64,000 nucleotides of DNA, taken from the NCBI RefSeq assembly GCF_002860365.1, contig NZ_NMWT01000002.1, forward strand, positions 1 to 64,000, written 5' to 3'. Below, in pieces: positions 8,356-16,176 of the stretch. The notes below the pieces were generated by a model. It was not told where the DNA came from and made no database searches. It saw only the letters and a list, made by a program, of their open reading frames with translations. The translations under genes and the position numbers were made by a program. Each line of letters starts with the position of its first letter. Position 1 is the stretch's first letter. Origin of the DNA: Bifidobacterium parmae. GTDB taxonomy: Bacteria; Actinomycetota; Actinomycetes; Actinomycetales; Bifidobacteriaceae.

Positions 8356-10570
8356 ACCTGTGATTGTAGGAGCGGTGATTGTGGACTTCGACGGTCTCGC
8401 CGCCATCCGTGCTGCGCGAATCGCGGTGGAAGGTGAGACAGAGGAAGGCGAAGCAGAAGGCGACGGGAAGCATGTGGCGTTCGAAGTTGTTCGCCGGCGC
8501 GGTGATCATCACGCCCATGAGCAGCAGCAGCGGCAGATGCCAGGCGAGCGAACGCCACCGCTTCAGGATCACCTCGGCCGCGCCGATGAGCAGCGTCAGG
8601 ATCACGTAGAAGTTGCCGTGCGTCACCCATCCGAGCACCGGGATCGCGCCCCACGAGTCGGCGAACGTGGCCACGCGCTCGCGCCAATCATGGTTGACGT
8701 ATCGGAGCCACGTCGAGTTCTTCTGCACGTAGTCGCTGTCCACGTAGTAGTTCATCGACACGTACGGCAGGTCCGCGATATCGAAGTAGCCGTAGCATTT
8801 CGCCATCAGCGCGTCCATCGCCACCACCGGGTTCGCCTTGACGATCTCGAGCCACGCCTTGTTGAAGTTCTTCATGTCGTCGGGTTTGACGGAACGCCAG
8901 CGATAGCTCACCTTCTTCGACTGGATACCGGAGGATTTCACCGGGTCCGCGTCCTGCGGGAAGTACGCGTCGGCCATCTGGTCGAGGTTGAAGACGGGGG
9001 CGAGCTCCTTGCGCGCCGATTCGGGGATCGTCTCCGGCGCGCGTTCGGCGACGCGGGCGATCATCTGCAACTGCACGCCGTGGCTTTCGATCGGGTCGCC
9101 GCCGATGATCGCGCCCGACGAGATCGCCATCGAGATGCCGCCGTGGATGAGGATCGTCGGCAGGAGGATCGCGACCACGTAGGTGGCCCAGCGTCGGCGG
9201 TCGGCGGCGATGGCGAGCACGAACTCGAACAGCAGCACGTACCACGCGTATTTCGCGGAGATCAGCATGACGGCGTTCGCCACGGTGAACGCGACGAGCG
9301 TACGGCGGGGGAGACGAAGGATGAGAGGCTTGCGGGAGGCGGATGCGTCGGTTCGGGAGGCGTCGGTGAGGGCGTGGAGCTCGTACCAGAAGCCGAACGC
9401 CCAGAGGAACGCGAATGCGAACAGCGGGGATTTCGTCAGCGAGATCGTCGAGAACACGGCCAGCGGGCAGACGAGGAAGAACACGACCACCGCGAGCCGC
9501 ATGCCCGCATGCGCCGCCTCGGGCGGCAACGCGGGGCGCACGCCGCGTTCGGGACGGGCGAACGTGCGCGGGCGGAACCGGCTGCCGCGCTCTGGATGCG
9601 CGAAGTCGCGCCGGGCCGTGCGCACGTCGGTGCGGCGCATCCACGGCAGGTTGAGGAAGCGGTGCGCGGTCGCCGCCGTGCAGCAGACGGCGAACAGGAA
9701 CTGGGCGGCGGCGAGCGCGATCACGCCCCAATCGTTCGACCCGGTCAGGTACCGGCTCGCGGCCATCGTCGCGCCGTAGAAGATCGTGAGCACGATGTTG
9801 TGCTGGTCGGTCAGATACGTCGGGTCGGCGGGCCACAGATAGTGTGCGGTCGGATAGATGTCCATCGGGGCGAACGAGAAGAAGCCGATGTACGGCTGTT
9901 TCAAGCCGGTCCACTGGTTCCACGCCCAACTGAACTCGCGCGCCTGGCTGCGCAGGTCCGCGCCGAACGCGGCGAGCAGCGTGGTCGGCGCCCACAGCCA
10001 GCCGACGAGGAAGACGGTCCACAGCTTCCAGCGACGGTCGGTGAGACGCACGATCCAGCGGGAGAGGAACGCGTGCGCGTGCGTCGCCGCGATGCGCGCG
10101 CGGGCGCACCACCGTGTGCGGCGGCTGTCCGGTGCGCCGGAGCCTTGCTCGGATGACGCGTCAGCGTCGGCGGGGATCGGAATCCCGGAGCGGCGCCGGC
10201 GTAGCCGCTCCGGCAGGATGCGGCGCGGCGTGCGCTCGCCGGTCGCGCGGTCCGTATGCCAGCCGAGCGGCGGCTCCCGCCTGCCCACGCGCACCAGCGC
10301 GACGATGAGGGCCATGTAGATGACGAAGGCGAGAAGACCGTACAGCGCGTTCAGCCAGCCGAACGCGGCGATCGAGGAATCCTCCCAATACAACGGGCTG
10401 ACGGCCGTGCACCAGGAGAGCCACAGCACCGCCGCCACGGCCAACGCCCACCGTGCCGTCGAACCGATGCGGTCGATGGGGCGGCCGCGGCGCGGCGCGG
10501 AAGCGGATGCCGTGACCTTGGCCGTCGCGCTCGCCGTCGTGGTGGGGGGATTCGCTGTGACGTCACTCAT
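8201..10570 (-). CDS. Large polytopic membrane protein, GT-C glycosyltransferase-like (DUF6020-type)
   Basis: The 789-residue product has a Thr/Ala-rich N-terminal tail and about 12 hydrophobic segments from residue 35 on. The extracytoplasmic loop after the first segments of the main domain carries FSFAPMDIYPTAHYLWP, which resembles the acceptor-loop region of lipid-linked GT-C glycosyltransferases. This supports a role in glycosylating cell-envelope polymers, but the family call is tentative. The last roughly 50 residues are encoded inside the response-regulator gene in another frame and look like meaningless read-through, so the normal stop seems to have been lost. The ATG at 10570 lacks a Shine-Dalgarno but sits 8 bases after a TAGAAT -10 box, which suggests a leaderless message. 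Confidence 0.7.
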   Translation of the reverse strand: MSDVTANPPTTTASATAKVTASASAPRRGRPIDRIGSTARWALAVAAVLWLSWCTAVSPLYWEDSSIAAFGWLNALYGLLAFVIYMALIVALVRVGRREPPLGWHTDRATGERTPRRILPERLRRRRSGIPIPADADASSEQGSGAPDSRRTRWCARARIAATHAHAFLSRWIVRLTDRRWKLWTVFLVGWLWAPTTLLAAFGADLRSQAREFSWAWNQWTGLKQPYIGFFSFAPMDIYPTAHYLWPADPTYLTDQHNIVLTIFYGATMAASRYLTGSNDWGVIALAAAQFLFAVCCTAATAHRFLNLPWMRRTDVRTARRDFAHPERGSRFRPRTFARPERGVRPALPPEAAHAGMRLAVVVFFLVCPLAVFSTISLTKSPLFAFAFLWAFGFWYELHALTDASRTDASASRKPLILRLPRRTLVAFTVANAVMLISAKYAWYVLLFEFVLAIAADRRRWATYVVAILLPTILIHGGISMAISSGAIIGGDPIESHGVQLQMIARVAERAPETIPESARKELAPVFNLDQMADAYFPQDADPVKSSGIQSKKVSYRWRSVKPDDMKNFNKAWLEIVKANPVVAMDALMAKCYGYFDIADLPYVSMNYYVDSDYVQKNSTWLRYVNHDWRERVATFADSWGAIPVLGWVTHGNFYVILTLLIGAAEVILKRWRSLAWHLPLLLLMGVMITAPANNFERHMLPVAFCFAFLCLTFHRDSRSTDGGETVEVHNHRSYNHRYEHPTAVRHRDSRQQSLHLGGIGDDSRQRDRNPGIVDVMRTYRNGVSVPRP

Positions 10571-10578
10571 AGGACGGT

Positions 10579-10584
10579 ATTCTA
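10579..10584 (-). promoter_or_regulatory. -10 box for a leaderless transcript
   Basis: TAGAAT on the minus strand ends 8 bases before the ATG at 10570, leaving no room for a ribosome binding site. No good -35 hexamer is visible at the usual distance. It lies inside the palindrome ACGGTA-GAA-TACCGT, which could also serve as an operator. Confidence 0.45.
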
Positions 10585-10629
10585 CCGTCGCGTCCGCATC
10601 CCTGAGAGGGCTTGGGGGAGGCGGGGCGT

Positions 10630-11523
10630 ATGGTGGTGGGCATGATTTCACTGTTGAAGGTCGCAGCATCGGAGCTGGACAATACGAGGCGCACCGCGGA
10701 CAAGGTCGTATCGGTCGCGGATATGGATTCGACGCACGCCGAGGCGCGGCGCATGCTCGGGCGCGGCGAGGTCGTGCTGGAACGCGGCGAGGGGGAGCTG
10801 CCGGTCACCGTGATCACCGCCGACTATCTGAGCAACGCGCTGGTCAGGTTCGGACGCCAGTGGATCATGGCGCCGGGCAAATCGTTGGCGGCGACGTTCG
10901 TGAGCGTGATTCCCGAAAGCGTCGCGGACGATGAGATGGTCAACGGGTGGCTGGCGATGATCGCCGAACTCTCCCTGCTGGATGCGCTGGAGGGCGCGGT
11001 CGACGACTGCGGCGCCCGCCCTTACGACGATGAGTGCGGGTTCCAGCTCAAATGGCCGAACGACCTGTACTGCCACGGCTTGAAGCTGGGCGGCACGGTC
11101 GCCGAGGTGATGCCGCTGCACGGGGACCCCGACCGGCGGGCCATCGTGTTCAGCGCGGGATTGAACCTGTTCATGCCGGCCGACCACCTGCCCACGGCCC
11201 AGGCCACGTCGCTGCAGATGAACGTGGGGCCGCTGCCGCCGGTCGACGAATTGCGCGACCTCATCATCGCGCGGTACGTCGAGTCGATGCGTTCCCGGCT
11301 GGAGGCGTTCATCGCCGCGCCGCTCGTGCAGGCGGGTCGTCTGCGCGCCGAGATGCGTCACGTGTGCTGGATGATGGGACGCACCGTCGACGCGCAGCTC
11401 ATCGACGGCAGCGCCGTACACGGCGAGGTGGTCGCGTTGAACGACGACGCGTCGATCAGCGTGCGTACGAGGGACGGCGCCGTACGCGCCCTCCTCGCCA
11501 GCGAAGTGGGATTGCTGCAATGA
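10630..11523 (+). CDS. Biotin-protein ligase paralogue with altered active-site loop
   Basis: The 297-residue protein matches biotin-protein ligases in its catalytic core (KWPNDLY near 140, GLKLGGTVAEV) and its C-terminal SH3-like domain (GEVVALNDDASISVR). It aligns along its length with the canonical ligase at 28989-30020. The biotinyl-AMP loop is changed: where that protein has RQTAGRGRLDHTW this one has YLSNALVRFGRQW, losing GRG, and the usual STN is STH. It may be inactive, have changed specificity or act as a regulator. It has no N-terminal HTH. GGGAGG lies about 8 bases before the chosen ATG; an ATG at 10642 is possible. It is divergent from the membrane-protein gene and precedes bioY and the carboxylase. 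Confidence 0.8.
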   Translation: MVVGMISLLKVAASELDNTRRTADKVVSVADMDSTHAEARRMLGRGEVVLERGEGELPVTVITADYLSNALVRFGRQWIMAPGKSLAATFVSVIPESVADDEMVNGWLAMIAELSLLDALEGAVDDCGARPYDDECGFQLKWPNDLYCHGLKLGGTVAEVMPLHGDPDRRAIVFSAGLNLFMPADHLPTAQATSLQMNVGPLPPVDELRDLIIARYVESMRSRLEAFIAAPLVQAGRLRAEMRHVCWMMGRTVDAQLIDGSAVHGEVVALNDDASISVRTRDGAVRALLASEVGLLQ

Positions 11524-11528
11524 CGAGC

Positions 11529-11564
11529 GGTTCACGATTTTCCCGTCCGGGAGAATCGTGAACC
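11529..11564 (+). terminator. Hairpin after the ligase paralogue
   Basis: GGTTCACGATT at 11529-11539 pairs with AATCGTGAACC at 11554-11564, and an inner TCCCG/CGGGA stem closes the hairpin, 6 bases after the stop. It probably terminates transcription from the left. The same GTTCACGAT arm recurs at 11648. Confidence 0.7.
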
Positions 11565-11619
11565 GGAAACGCGCATTTTCGCACACGCGGAGTGTGTGGG
11601 AACGGCGGAATATCAAGGA

Positions 11620-11681
11620 AGCCCATGTTCGAGCGAACATGGGCTCAGTTCACGATCCGAGCAGGTCGGAAATCGTGAACC
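11620..11681. repeat. Two adjacent hairpins in the convergent gap before bioY
   Basis: AGCCCATGTTCG pairs with CGAACATGGGCT at 11620-11645. GTTCACGAT(CCGA) pairs with (TCGG)AAATCGTGAAC at 11648-11681. The second shares its outer arm with the hairpin at 11529-11564. They separate the converging ligase-paralogue and bioY genes and can terminate in both directions. Confidence 0.65.
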
Positions 11682-11689
11682 AAGGGCGC

Positions 11690-12283
11690 TCACAGACGGG
11701 CGAGGCCGGCGGCGACGAGGGAGGCGACGGCGGCCTTGACGACGTCGCCGATCACGAAGCCCATCGAGGCGATGGCGACGGCCGCGATCGGCGCGCCGGT
11801 CAGCGCGGACTGGACGAGGAATCCGAACGCGTAGACGACCGCGACGCCGCCGAGGATCGCGGCAGCGAAGTAGCGCAACGCGGCGAGGAACGTCGCCTTG
11901 GCGCCGCGGGAACCGGCCTTGCCCTTGAGCAGGGCGATGACGACCACGCCCGGCAGGAAGCCGAGCAGGAAGCCGGCGCTCGGTCCGACGAGCGCCATCG
12001 TGGAGGCGCCGCCGGCGAACACCGGCAGACCCGCCGCACCGGCCGCGAGGTATGCGGCGACGGCGGCGCCCGCCTGACGCCATGTGAGCATGAGGCCGGC
12101 GAGCATCACGACGAACGTCTGCAGCGTAATCGGCACCGGCGTGCCGGGGATCGGAATCTCGCCGGCGGCGGCGGAGACCCACATGAGCACGGCGAACAGC
12201 ACCGGCTTCCAGGAGACGGCGGCGACGCGGCGCGCGACGGAGACGGACTTGGCGGCGGACGGCGCGGGGGTGTTGGACTGCAT
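11690..12283 (-). CDS. bioY: BioY biotin transporter substrate-binding component
   Basis: The 197-residue membrane protein has the BioY pattern: about six hydrophobic segments, the early motif PIPGTPVPITLQTFVVMLAG at about 45-64, and the Gly-rich GPSAGFLLGF at about 96-105. It captures biotin as the S-component of an ECF transporter; no EcfA or EcfT gene is nearby, so it must share an energising module encoded elsewhere or work alone. GAAGGGAA precedes the ATG. It is divergent from accBC, whose product carries biotin, and lies beside a biotin-ligase paralogue, which supports a biotin-supply role. Confidence 0.92.
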   Translation of the reverse strand: MQSNTPAPSAAKSVSVARRVAAVSWKPVLFAVLMWVSAAAGEIPIPGTPVPITLQTFVVMLAGLMLTWRQAGAAVAAYLAAGAAGLPVFAGGASTMALVGPSAGFLLGFLPGVVVIALLKGKAGSRGAKATFLAALRYFAAAILGGVAVVYAFGFLVQSALTGAPIAAVAIASMGFVIGDVVKAAVASLVAAGLARL

Positions 12284-12482
12284 GATGATGGTTCCCTTCT
12301 CGTGAAAAGGCGGATCCGAACGACGGGTTCCGCCCGGCCGCCGGATGGTCCGCGGCCTTCCCGGTGCGGCGGCCACGGTCCGCCGCCGGTGTTGTCACCG
12401 AGGATAGGACCGTCAAGCTACGGTGACGTTTGTGGAAGGTAACAAAAGTTCGCATCGCGTTTTGTAGACGTTTCGATTGAAA
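12284..12482. other. Divergent promoter region of bioY and accBC
   Basis: This gap holds the promoters of both divergent genes. It is clearly less GC-rich at 12420-12480 than its surroundings (GTTTGTGGAAGGTAACAAAA), as expected for a promoter, but I cannot assign -35 and -10 boxes with confidence. Confidence 0.5.
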
Positions 12483-12512
12483 CCGTCAGTTCTGAAGAGC
12501 AGAATCTGACGG
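12483..12512 (+). promoter_or_regulatory. Inverted repeat occupying the accBC translation start region
   Basis: CCGTCAG at 12483-12489 pairs with CTGACGG at 12506-12512, and the stem continues inward with TTCTG/CAGAA around an AAGAG loop. It ends one base before the accBC ATG and contains the only purine-rich candidate for a ribosome binding site in its loop. It could be a protein operator or an RNA hairpin controlling translation. Confidence 0.6.
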
Positions 12513-12513
12513 T

Positions 12514-14409
12514 ATGGGGCAATCCGTCAAGAAACTACTTATCGCCAATCGTGGTGAAATCGCCATGCGCGTGGTCCGCACCGCGCGTGAGATGGGCATC
12601 GCCACGGTGGCCGTCTACGCCGAACAGGACCGCGGGGCGCAATACGTGTCGCTCGCCGACGAGGCGTACCTGCTGCCCGGCGACACCTATCAGGACACGT
12701 ACCTCAACGAGGACCTGCTCATCGACATCCTGAAGCGCTCCGGCGCGGACGCCGTGCACCCCGGATACGGCTTCCTGTCCGAAGTGCCGTCCTTCGCCGC
12801 CAAGGTCGAGGAGGCCGGCGCGATCTGGGTGGGCCCGCACCATACGGCGCTCACCGAGCTCGGCGACAAGATCACCGCGCGCCGCGTCGCGCTGCGCGCC
12901 AAGGTGCCGCCCGTGCCCGGCCTGTCCGAATCGGTCAAGGACATCCGCACGCTGCTCGACTTCGCGCACACGCACGGCTACCCGATCATGATGAAGCGCA
13001 CCGACGGCGGCGGCGGCCACGGCATCACCGTCGTGCGCGACGACGAGGAGCTGCGCCGCTTCTACACGAACCACGACGCGCTCGAAGGCGGTGACCTCGA
13101 CGAGTACTTCATCGAGAAGTTCATCGACAAGGCGCGCCACGTCGAGACCCAGTCGGGCCGCGACAGCCACGGCAACTTCACCGTCTACTCGACGCGCGAC
13201 TGCTCGCTGCAGCGGCGCAACCAGAAGCTCGTCGAGGAGGCGCCCGCGCCGTTCCTGACGGACAAGGTGACCGAGACGCTCGTCGAATACTCCCGCCGCC
13301 TGTTCACCACCGTCGACTACACGGGACTCGGCACCTGCGAGTTCATGGTCACGCCGAACGGCAAGGTCTACTTCCTCGAGGTGAACCCGCGCCTGCAGGT
13401 CGAGCACACCGTCTCCGAGGAGGTCAGCGGCCTCGACCTCGTGCGCGAGCAGCTGAACATCGCCGCCGGCGGCGAGCTCACGCCCGCGCCCGAGCCGCGC
13501 GGCCACAGCTTCGAGCTGCGCATCACCTCCGAGGATCCGGCCACGAACCTCACGCCGTCCTCCGGCACGCTGGAGCGCATCGTGTGGCCGTCCGGCCCCG
13601 GCGTGCGCATCGACACGGGCGTGGTCGAAGGCGACACGGTGTCGCCGAAATTCGATTCGATGATGGGTAAGGTCGTCGTCACCGCGCAGGATCGCGCCGC
13701 CGCCGTGGCGCGCGTGCGCCGCGTGCTCGACGAGATGGTCATCGAGGGCGTGCCGACGCCGATCCCGCTGTTCAAGGAGATCTTCCGCGACGACGCGTTC
13801 ACCGCCGAGCACGGCCACGCGTTCGACGTGAGCACGAAATGGCTGGAACGCACGTACCTGAACCGCGAGGCGAACGCGGCGCGCGGCGGGCAGCCGGCGT
13901 CGCTCGCCGGCGCGCCCGGCGCGGACGCGAAGGTCGCCTCCGAGACGTTCGTCATCGAGATGAACGACCGCCGCGTCAAGCTCACCGTGCCGCTCGACGT
14001 CGTCGAGAACCTCACCGGCGGCGCCCGAGCGCGCGGCGCGAAACGGCCCACGCAGCCGCTGCGCGGCTCCGGCTCGCACGCCGGAACCGTCGCGCGCGGC
14101 CCGGTCGACGACGGATCGAAGTCCGGCGTCATCGCCTCGCCGATGCAGGCCGTCGTCACGCGCGTCAACGTGGCGGAGGGGCAGGAGGTCGCGAAGGGCG
14201 ACCTGATCGTCGTGCTCGAATCGATGAAGATGGAGAACTACGTGTACGCGCCGGCCGCGGGCACGGTGAAGAAGATCTTCGTCGGTCCGGCCGACGGCGT
14301 CGAAGCCGGCGACACGCTGGTCACGCTGGACGTGGTTGGGGCGTCCGGCTCGGCCGGCGGGCCGCAGGTCGACGCCGCCGACGACAAGAAGAAGGAGGGC
14401 GCGGAATGA
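12514..14409 (+). CDS. accBC: Acyl-CoA carboxylase alpha subunit (biotin carboxylase plus biotin carrier)
   Basis: The 631-residue protein carboxylates biotin with ATP and bicarbonate and carries the biotin on the same chain. The biotin carboxylase part covers about residues 6-455: KLLIANRGEIAMRV at the start, HPGYGFLSE near 90, the glycine-rich ATP loop KRTDGGGGHGI near 164, and EVNPRLQVEHTVSEE near 290. An Ala/Gly-rich linker leads to the biotinyl domain at about 535-610 with ESMKMEN, where Lys572 is the biotin site. It overlaps the beta-subunit gene by ATGA. With FAS downstream the likely product is malonyl-CoA; propionyl-CoA cannot be excluded from sequence. Confidence 0.94.
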   Translation: MGQSVKKLLIANRGEIAMRVVRTAREMGIATVAVYAEQDRGAQYVSLADEAYLLPGDTYQDTYLNEDLLIDILKRSGADAVHPGYGFLSEVPSFAAKVEEAGAIWVGPHHTALTELGDKITARRVALRAKVPPVPGLSESVKDIRTLLDFAHTHGYPIMMKRTDGGGGHGITVVRDDEELRRFYTNHDALEGGDLDEYFIEKFIDKARHVETQSGRDSHGNFTVYSTRDCSLQRRNQKLVEEAPAPFLTDKVTETLVEYSRRLFTTVDYTGLGTCEFMVTPNGKVYFLEVNPRLQVEHTVSEEVSGLDLVREQLNIAAGGELTPAPEPRGHSFELRITSEDPATNLTPSSGTLERIVWPSGPGVRIDTGVVEGDTVSPKFDSMMGKVVVTAQDRAAAVARVRRVLDEMVIEGVPTPIPLFKEIFRDDAFTAEHGHAFDVSTKWLERTYLNREANAARGGQPASLAGAPGADAKVASETFVIEMNDRRVKLTVPLDVVENLTGGARARGAKRPTQPLRGSGSHAGTVARGPVDDGSKSGVIASPMQAVVTRVNVAEGQEVAKGDLIVVLESMKMENYVYAPAAGTVKKIFVGPADGVEAGDTLVTLDVVGASGSAGGPQVDAADDKKKEGAE

Positions 14410-16031
14410 CCGACATCGTGGAGATGCCCGCCGTGCGCGACGCCGTGAAGCAGGCCGCGCAGGCCGGCGACGCGGCGGCAGACGGCCGTCAGCCGCTGCG
14501 CGCGGCCGTCGTCAAGGCCGCCGAACTCGCGCGCGACGCCGAGAACCGCGCGCGCGACAAGCAGCACGCCAAGCACAAGAAGACGGCGCGCGAACGCCTC
14601 GACCTGCTGTTCGACACCGGCAGCTTCGAGGAGATCGGCCGCTTCCAGGGCGGCGACATCAACGCCGGGAAGGCCGGCGCCGCCGTCATCACCGGATTCG
14701 GCCTCGTCTACGGGCGCAAGGTCGCCGTCTACGCGCAGGACTTCTCCGTCAAGGGCGGCACGCTCGGCACCGCGGAAGGCGAGAAGATCTGCCATCTCAT
14801 GGACATGGCCATCGCGCTCAAGGTGCCGATCGTCGCCATCGTCGACTCCGGCGGCGCACGCATCCAGGAGGGCGTCGCCGCGCTCACCCAGTACGGCCGC
14901 ATCTTCCGCAAGACCTGCGAGGCGAGCGGCTACGTGCCGCAGATCTCGCTGATCCTCGGCCCGTGCGCGGGCGGCGCCGTCTACTGCCCGGCCCTCACGG
15001 ACCTCATCATCATGACGCGCGAGAACTCCGACATGTTCGTCACCGGACCGGACGTCGTCAAGGCCGCGACCGGCGAGACCATCTCGATGGCCGACCTGGG
15101 CGGCGGCGAGGTCCACAACCGCAAGTCGGGCGTCGCGCACTACCTCGGCGCCGACGAATCCGACGCGATCGACTACGCGCGCACCGTGCTCGCCTACCTG
15201 CCGTCCAACTGCGACGAACAGCCGCCGGTCTACGCGTACGCCGCCACGCGCGCCGAACGCGAGACCGCGAAGCGCCTCGCCACGCTCGTGCCCGACAACG
15301 ACCGCCAGCCGTACGACATGCTCGACGTGATCCGCTGCATCGTCGACTACGGCGAGTTCGTGCAGGTGCACGAACTGTTCGCCGCGTCCGCGCTCGTCGG
15401 ATTCGCGTGCGTCGAAGGCCGCCCGGTCGGCATCGTCGCGAACCAGCCGAACGTGAACGCCGGCATCCTCGACGTGGACTCCTCCGAGAAGATCGCCCGC
15501 TTCGTGCGCCTGTGCGACGCGTTCAACCTGCCCGTCGTCACCCTCGTGGACACGCCCGGCTACAAGCCCGGCGCCGAACAGGAGCACGCGGGCATCATCC
15601 GCCGCGGCGCGAAGGTCATCTACGCGTACGCGAACGCGCAGGTGCCGCTCGTCACCGTCGTGCTGCGCAAGGCGTTCGGCGGCGCGTACATCGTGATGGG
15701 CTCCAAGGCCATCGGCGCCGACATGAACTTCGCCTGGCCGAGCTCGCAGATCGCGGTGCTCGGCGCGGCCGGCGCGGTGAACATCATCCACCGCCACGAC
15801 CTCGCCAAGGCCAAGGCGTCCGGCCGCGACGTGGAAGCGCTGCGCGCCAAGTACATCGCCGACTACGAGGAGACCACCGTCAACGCGAACCTCTCGCTCG
15901 AACTCGGGCAGATCGACGCGATGATCGACCCCGAGCAGACGCGCGAGGCGATCGTCGCCTCGCTCGGCACGCTCGCCACCAAACGCCGCGTCCGCCCGAA
16001 CGACAAGCACCACGGCAACCAGCCGCTGTAG
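14406..16031 (+). CDS. accD: Acyl-CoA carboxylase beta subunit (carboxyltransferase)
   Basis: The 541-residue carboxyltransferase moves the carboxyl group from biotin to acyl-CoA. It has the actinobacterial AccD/PccB layout: KKTARERLDLLFDTGSFEE near 60, then two crotonase-like halves with glycine-rich oxyanion-hole motifs (VDSGGARIQEGV near 147 and KAFGGAYIVMGSK near 420) and the NQPNVNAG stretch between them. Its ATG overlaps the alpha-subunit stop (ATGA), and AAGGAGG inside the upstream gene serves as the ribosome site, so both subunits are co-translated. FAS follows after 145 bases, giving a malonyl-CoA and fatty-acid operon. Confidence 0.94.
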   Translation: MTDIVEMPAVRDAVKQAAQAGDAAADGRQPLRAAVVKAAELARDAENRARDKQHAKHKKTARERLDLLFDTGSFEEIGRFQGGDINAGKAGAAVITGFGLVYGRKVAVYAQDFSVKGGTLGTAEGEKICHLMDMAIALKVPIVAIVDSGGARIQEGVAALTQYGRIFRKTCEASGYVPQISLILGPCAGGAVYCPALTDLIIMTRENSDMFVTGPDVVKAATGETISMADLGGGEVHNRKSGVAHYLGADESDAIDYARTVLAYLPSNCDEQPPVYAYAATRAERETAKRLATLVPDNDRQPYDMLDVIRCIVDYGEFVQVHELFAASALVGFACVEGRPVGIVANQPNVNAGILDVDSSEKIARFVRLCDAFNLPVVTLVDTPGYKPGAEQEHAGIIRRGAKVIYAYANAQVPLVTVVLRKAFGGAYIVMGSKAIGADMNFAWPSSQIAVLGAAGAVNIIHRHDLAKAKASGRDVEALRAKYIADYEETTVNANLSLELGQIDAMIDPEQTREAIVASLGTLATKRRVRPNDKHHGNQPL

Positions 16032-16032
16032 T

Positions 16033-16064
16033 GTCCGCCCCCGCCGGCGGGGGGGCAAGCGGAC
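16033..16064. repeat. Partial palindromic repeat after accD
   Basis: GTCCGC...GCGGAC encloses CCCCCGCCGGCGGGGG. It resembles stem 1 of family P with different flanks, and starts one base after the accD stop. Confidence 0.5.
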
Positions 16065-16082
16065 TTACGTGACACAACAGAA

Positions 16083-16127
16083 GACCACCCCCAGTCGGCT
16101 GCGCCGACAGCCCCCGCCAGCGGGGGC
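16083..16127 (-). repeat. Palindromic repeat family P, minus-strand copy
   Basis: On the minus strand it reads GCCCCCGCTGGCGGGGGC, TGTC, GGCGCAGCC, GACTGGGGGTGGTC, a close match to the family consensus. It lies in the 145-base gap between accD and fas, 50 bases before the fas start codon, and may weaken or stabilise the polycistronic message. Confidence 0.8.
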
Positions 16128-16176
16128 AAGCAGACTTACGAAACGCAACAGAAGCACACAGACAAGGAACCAAGCA

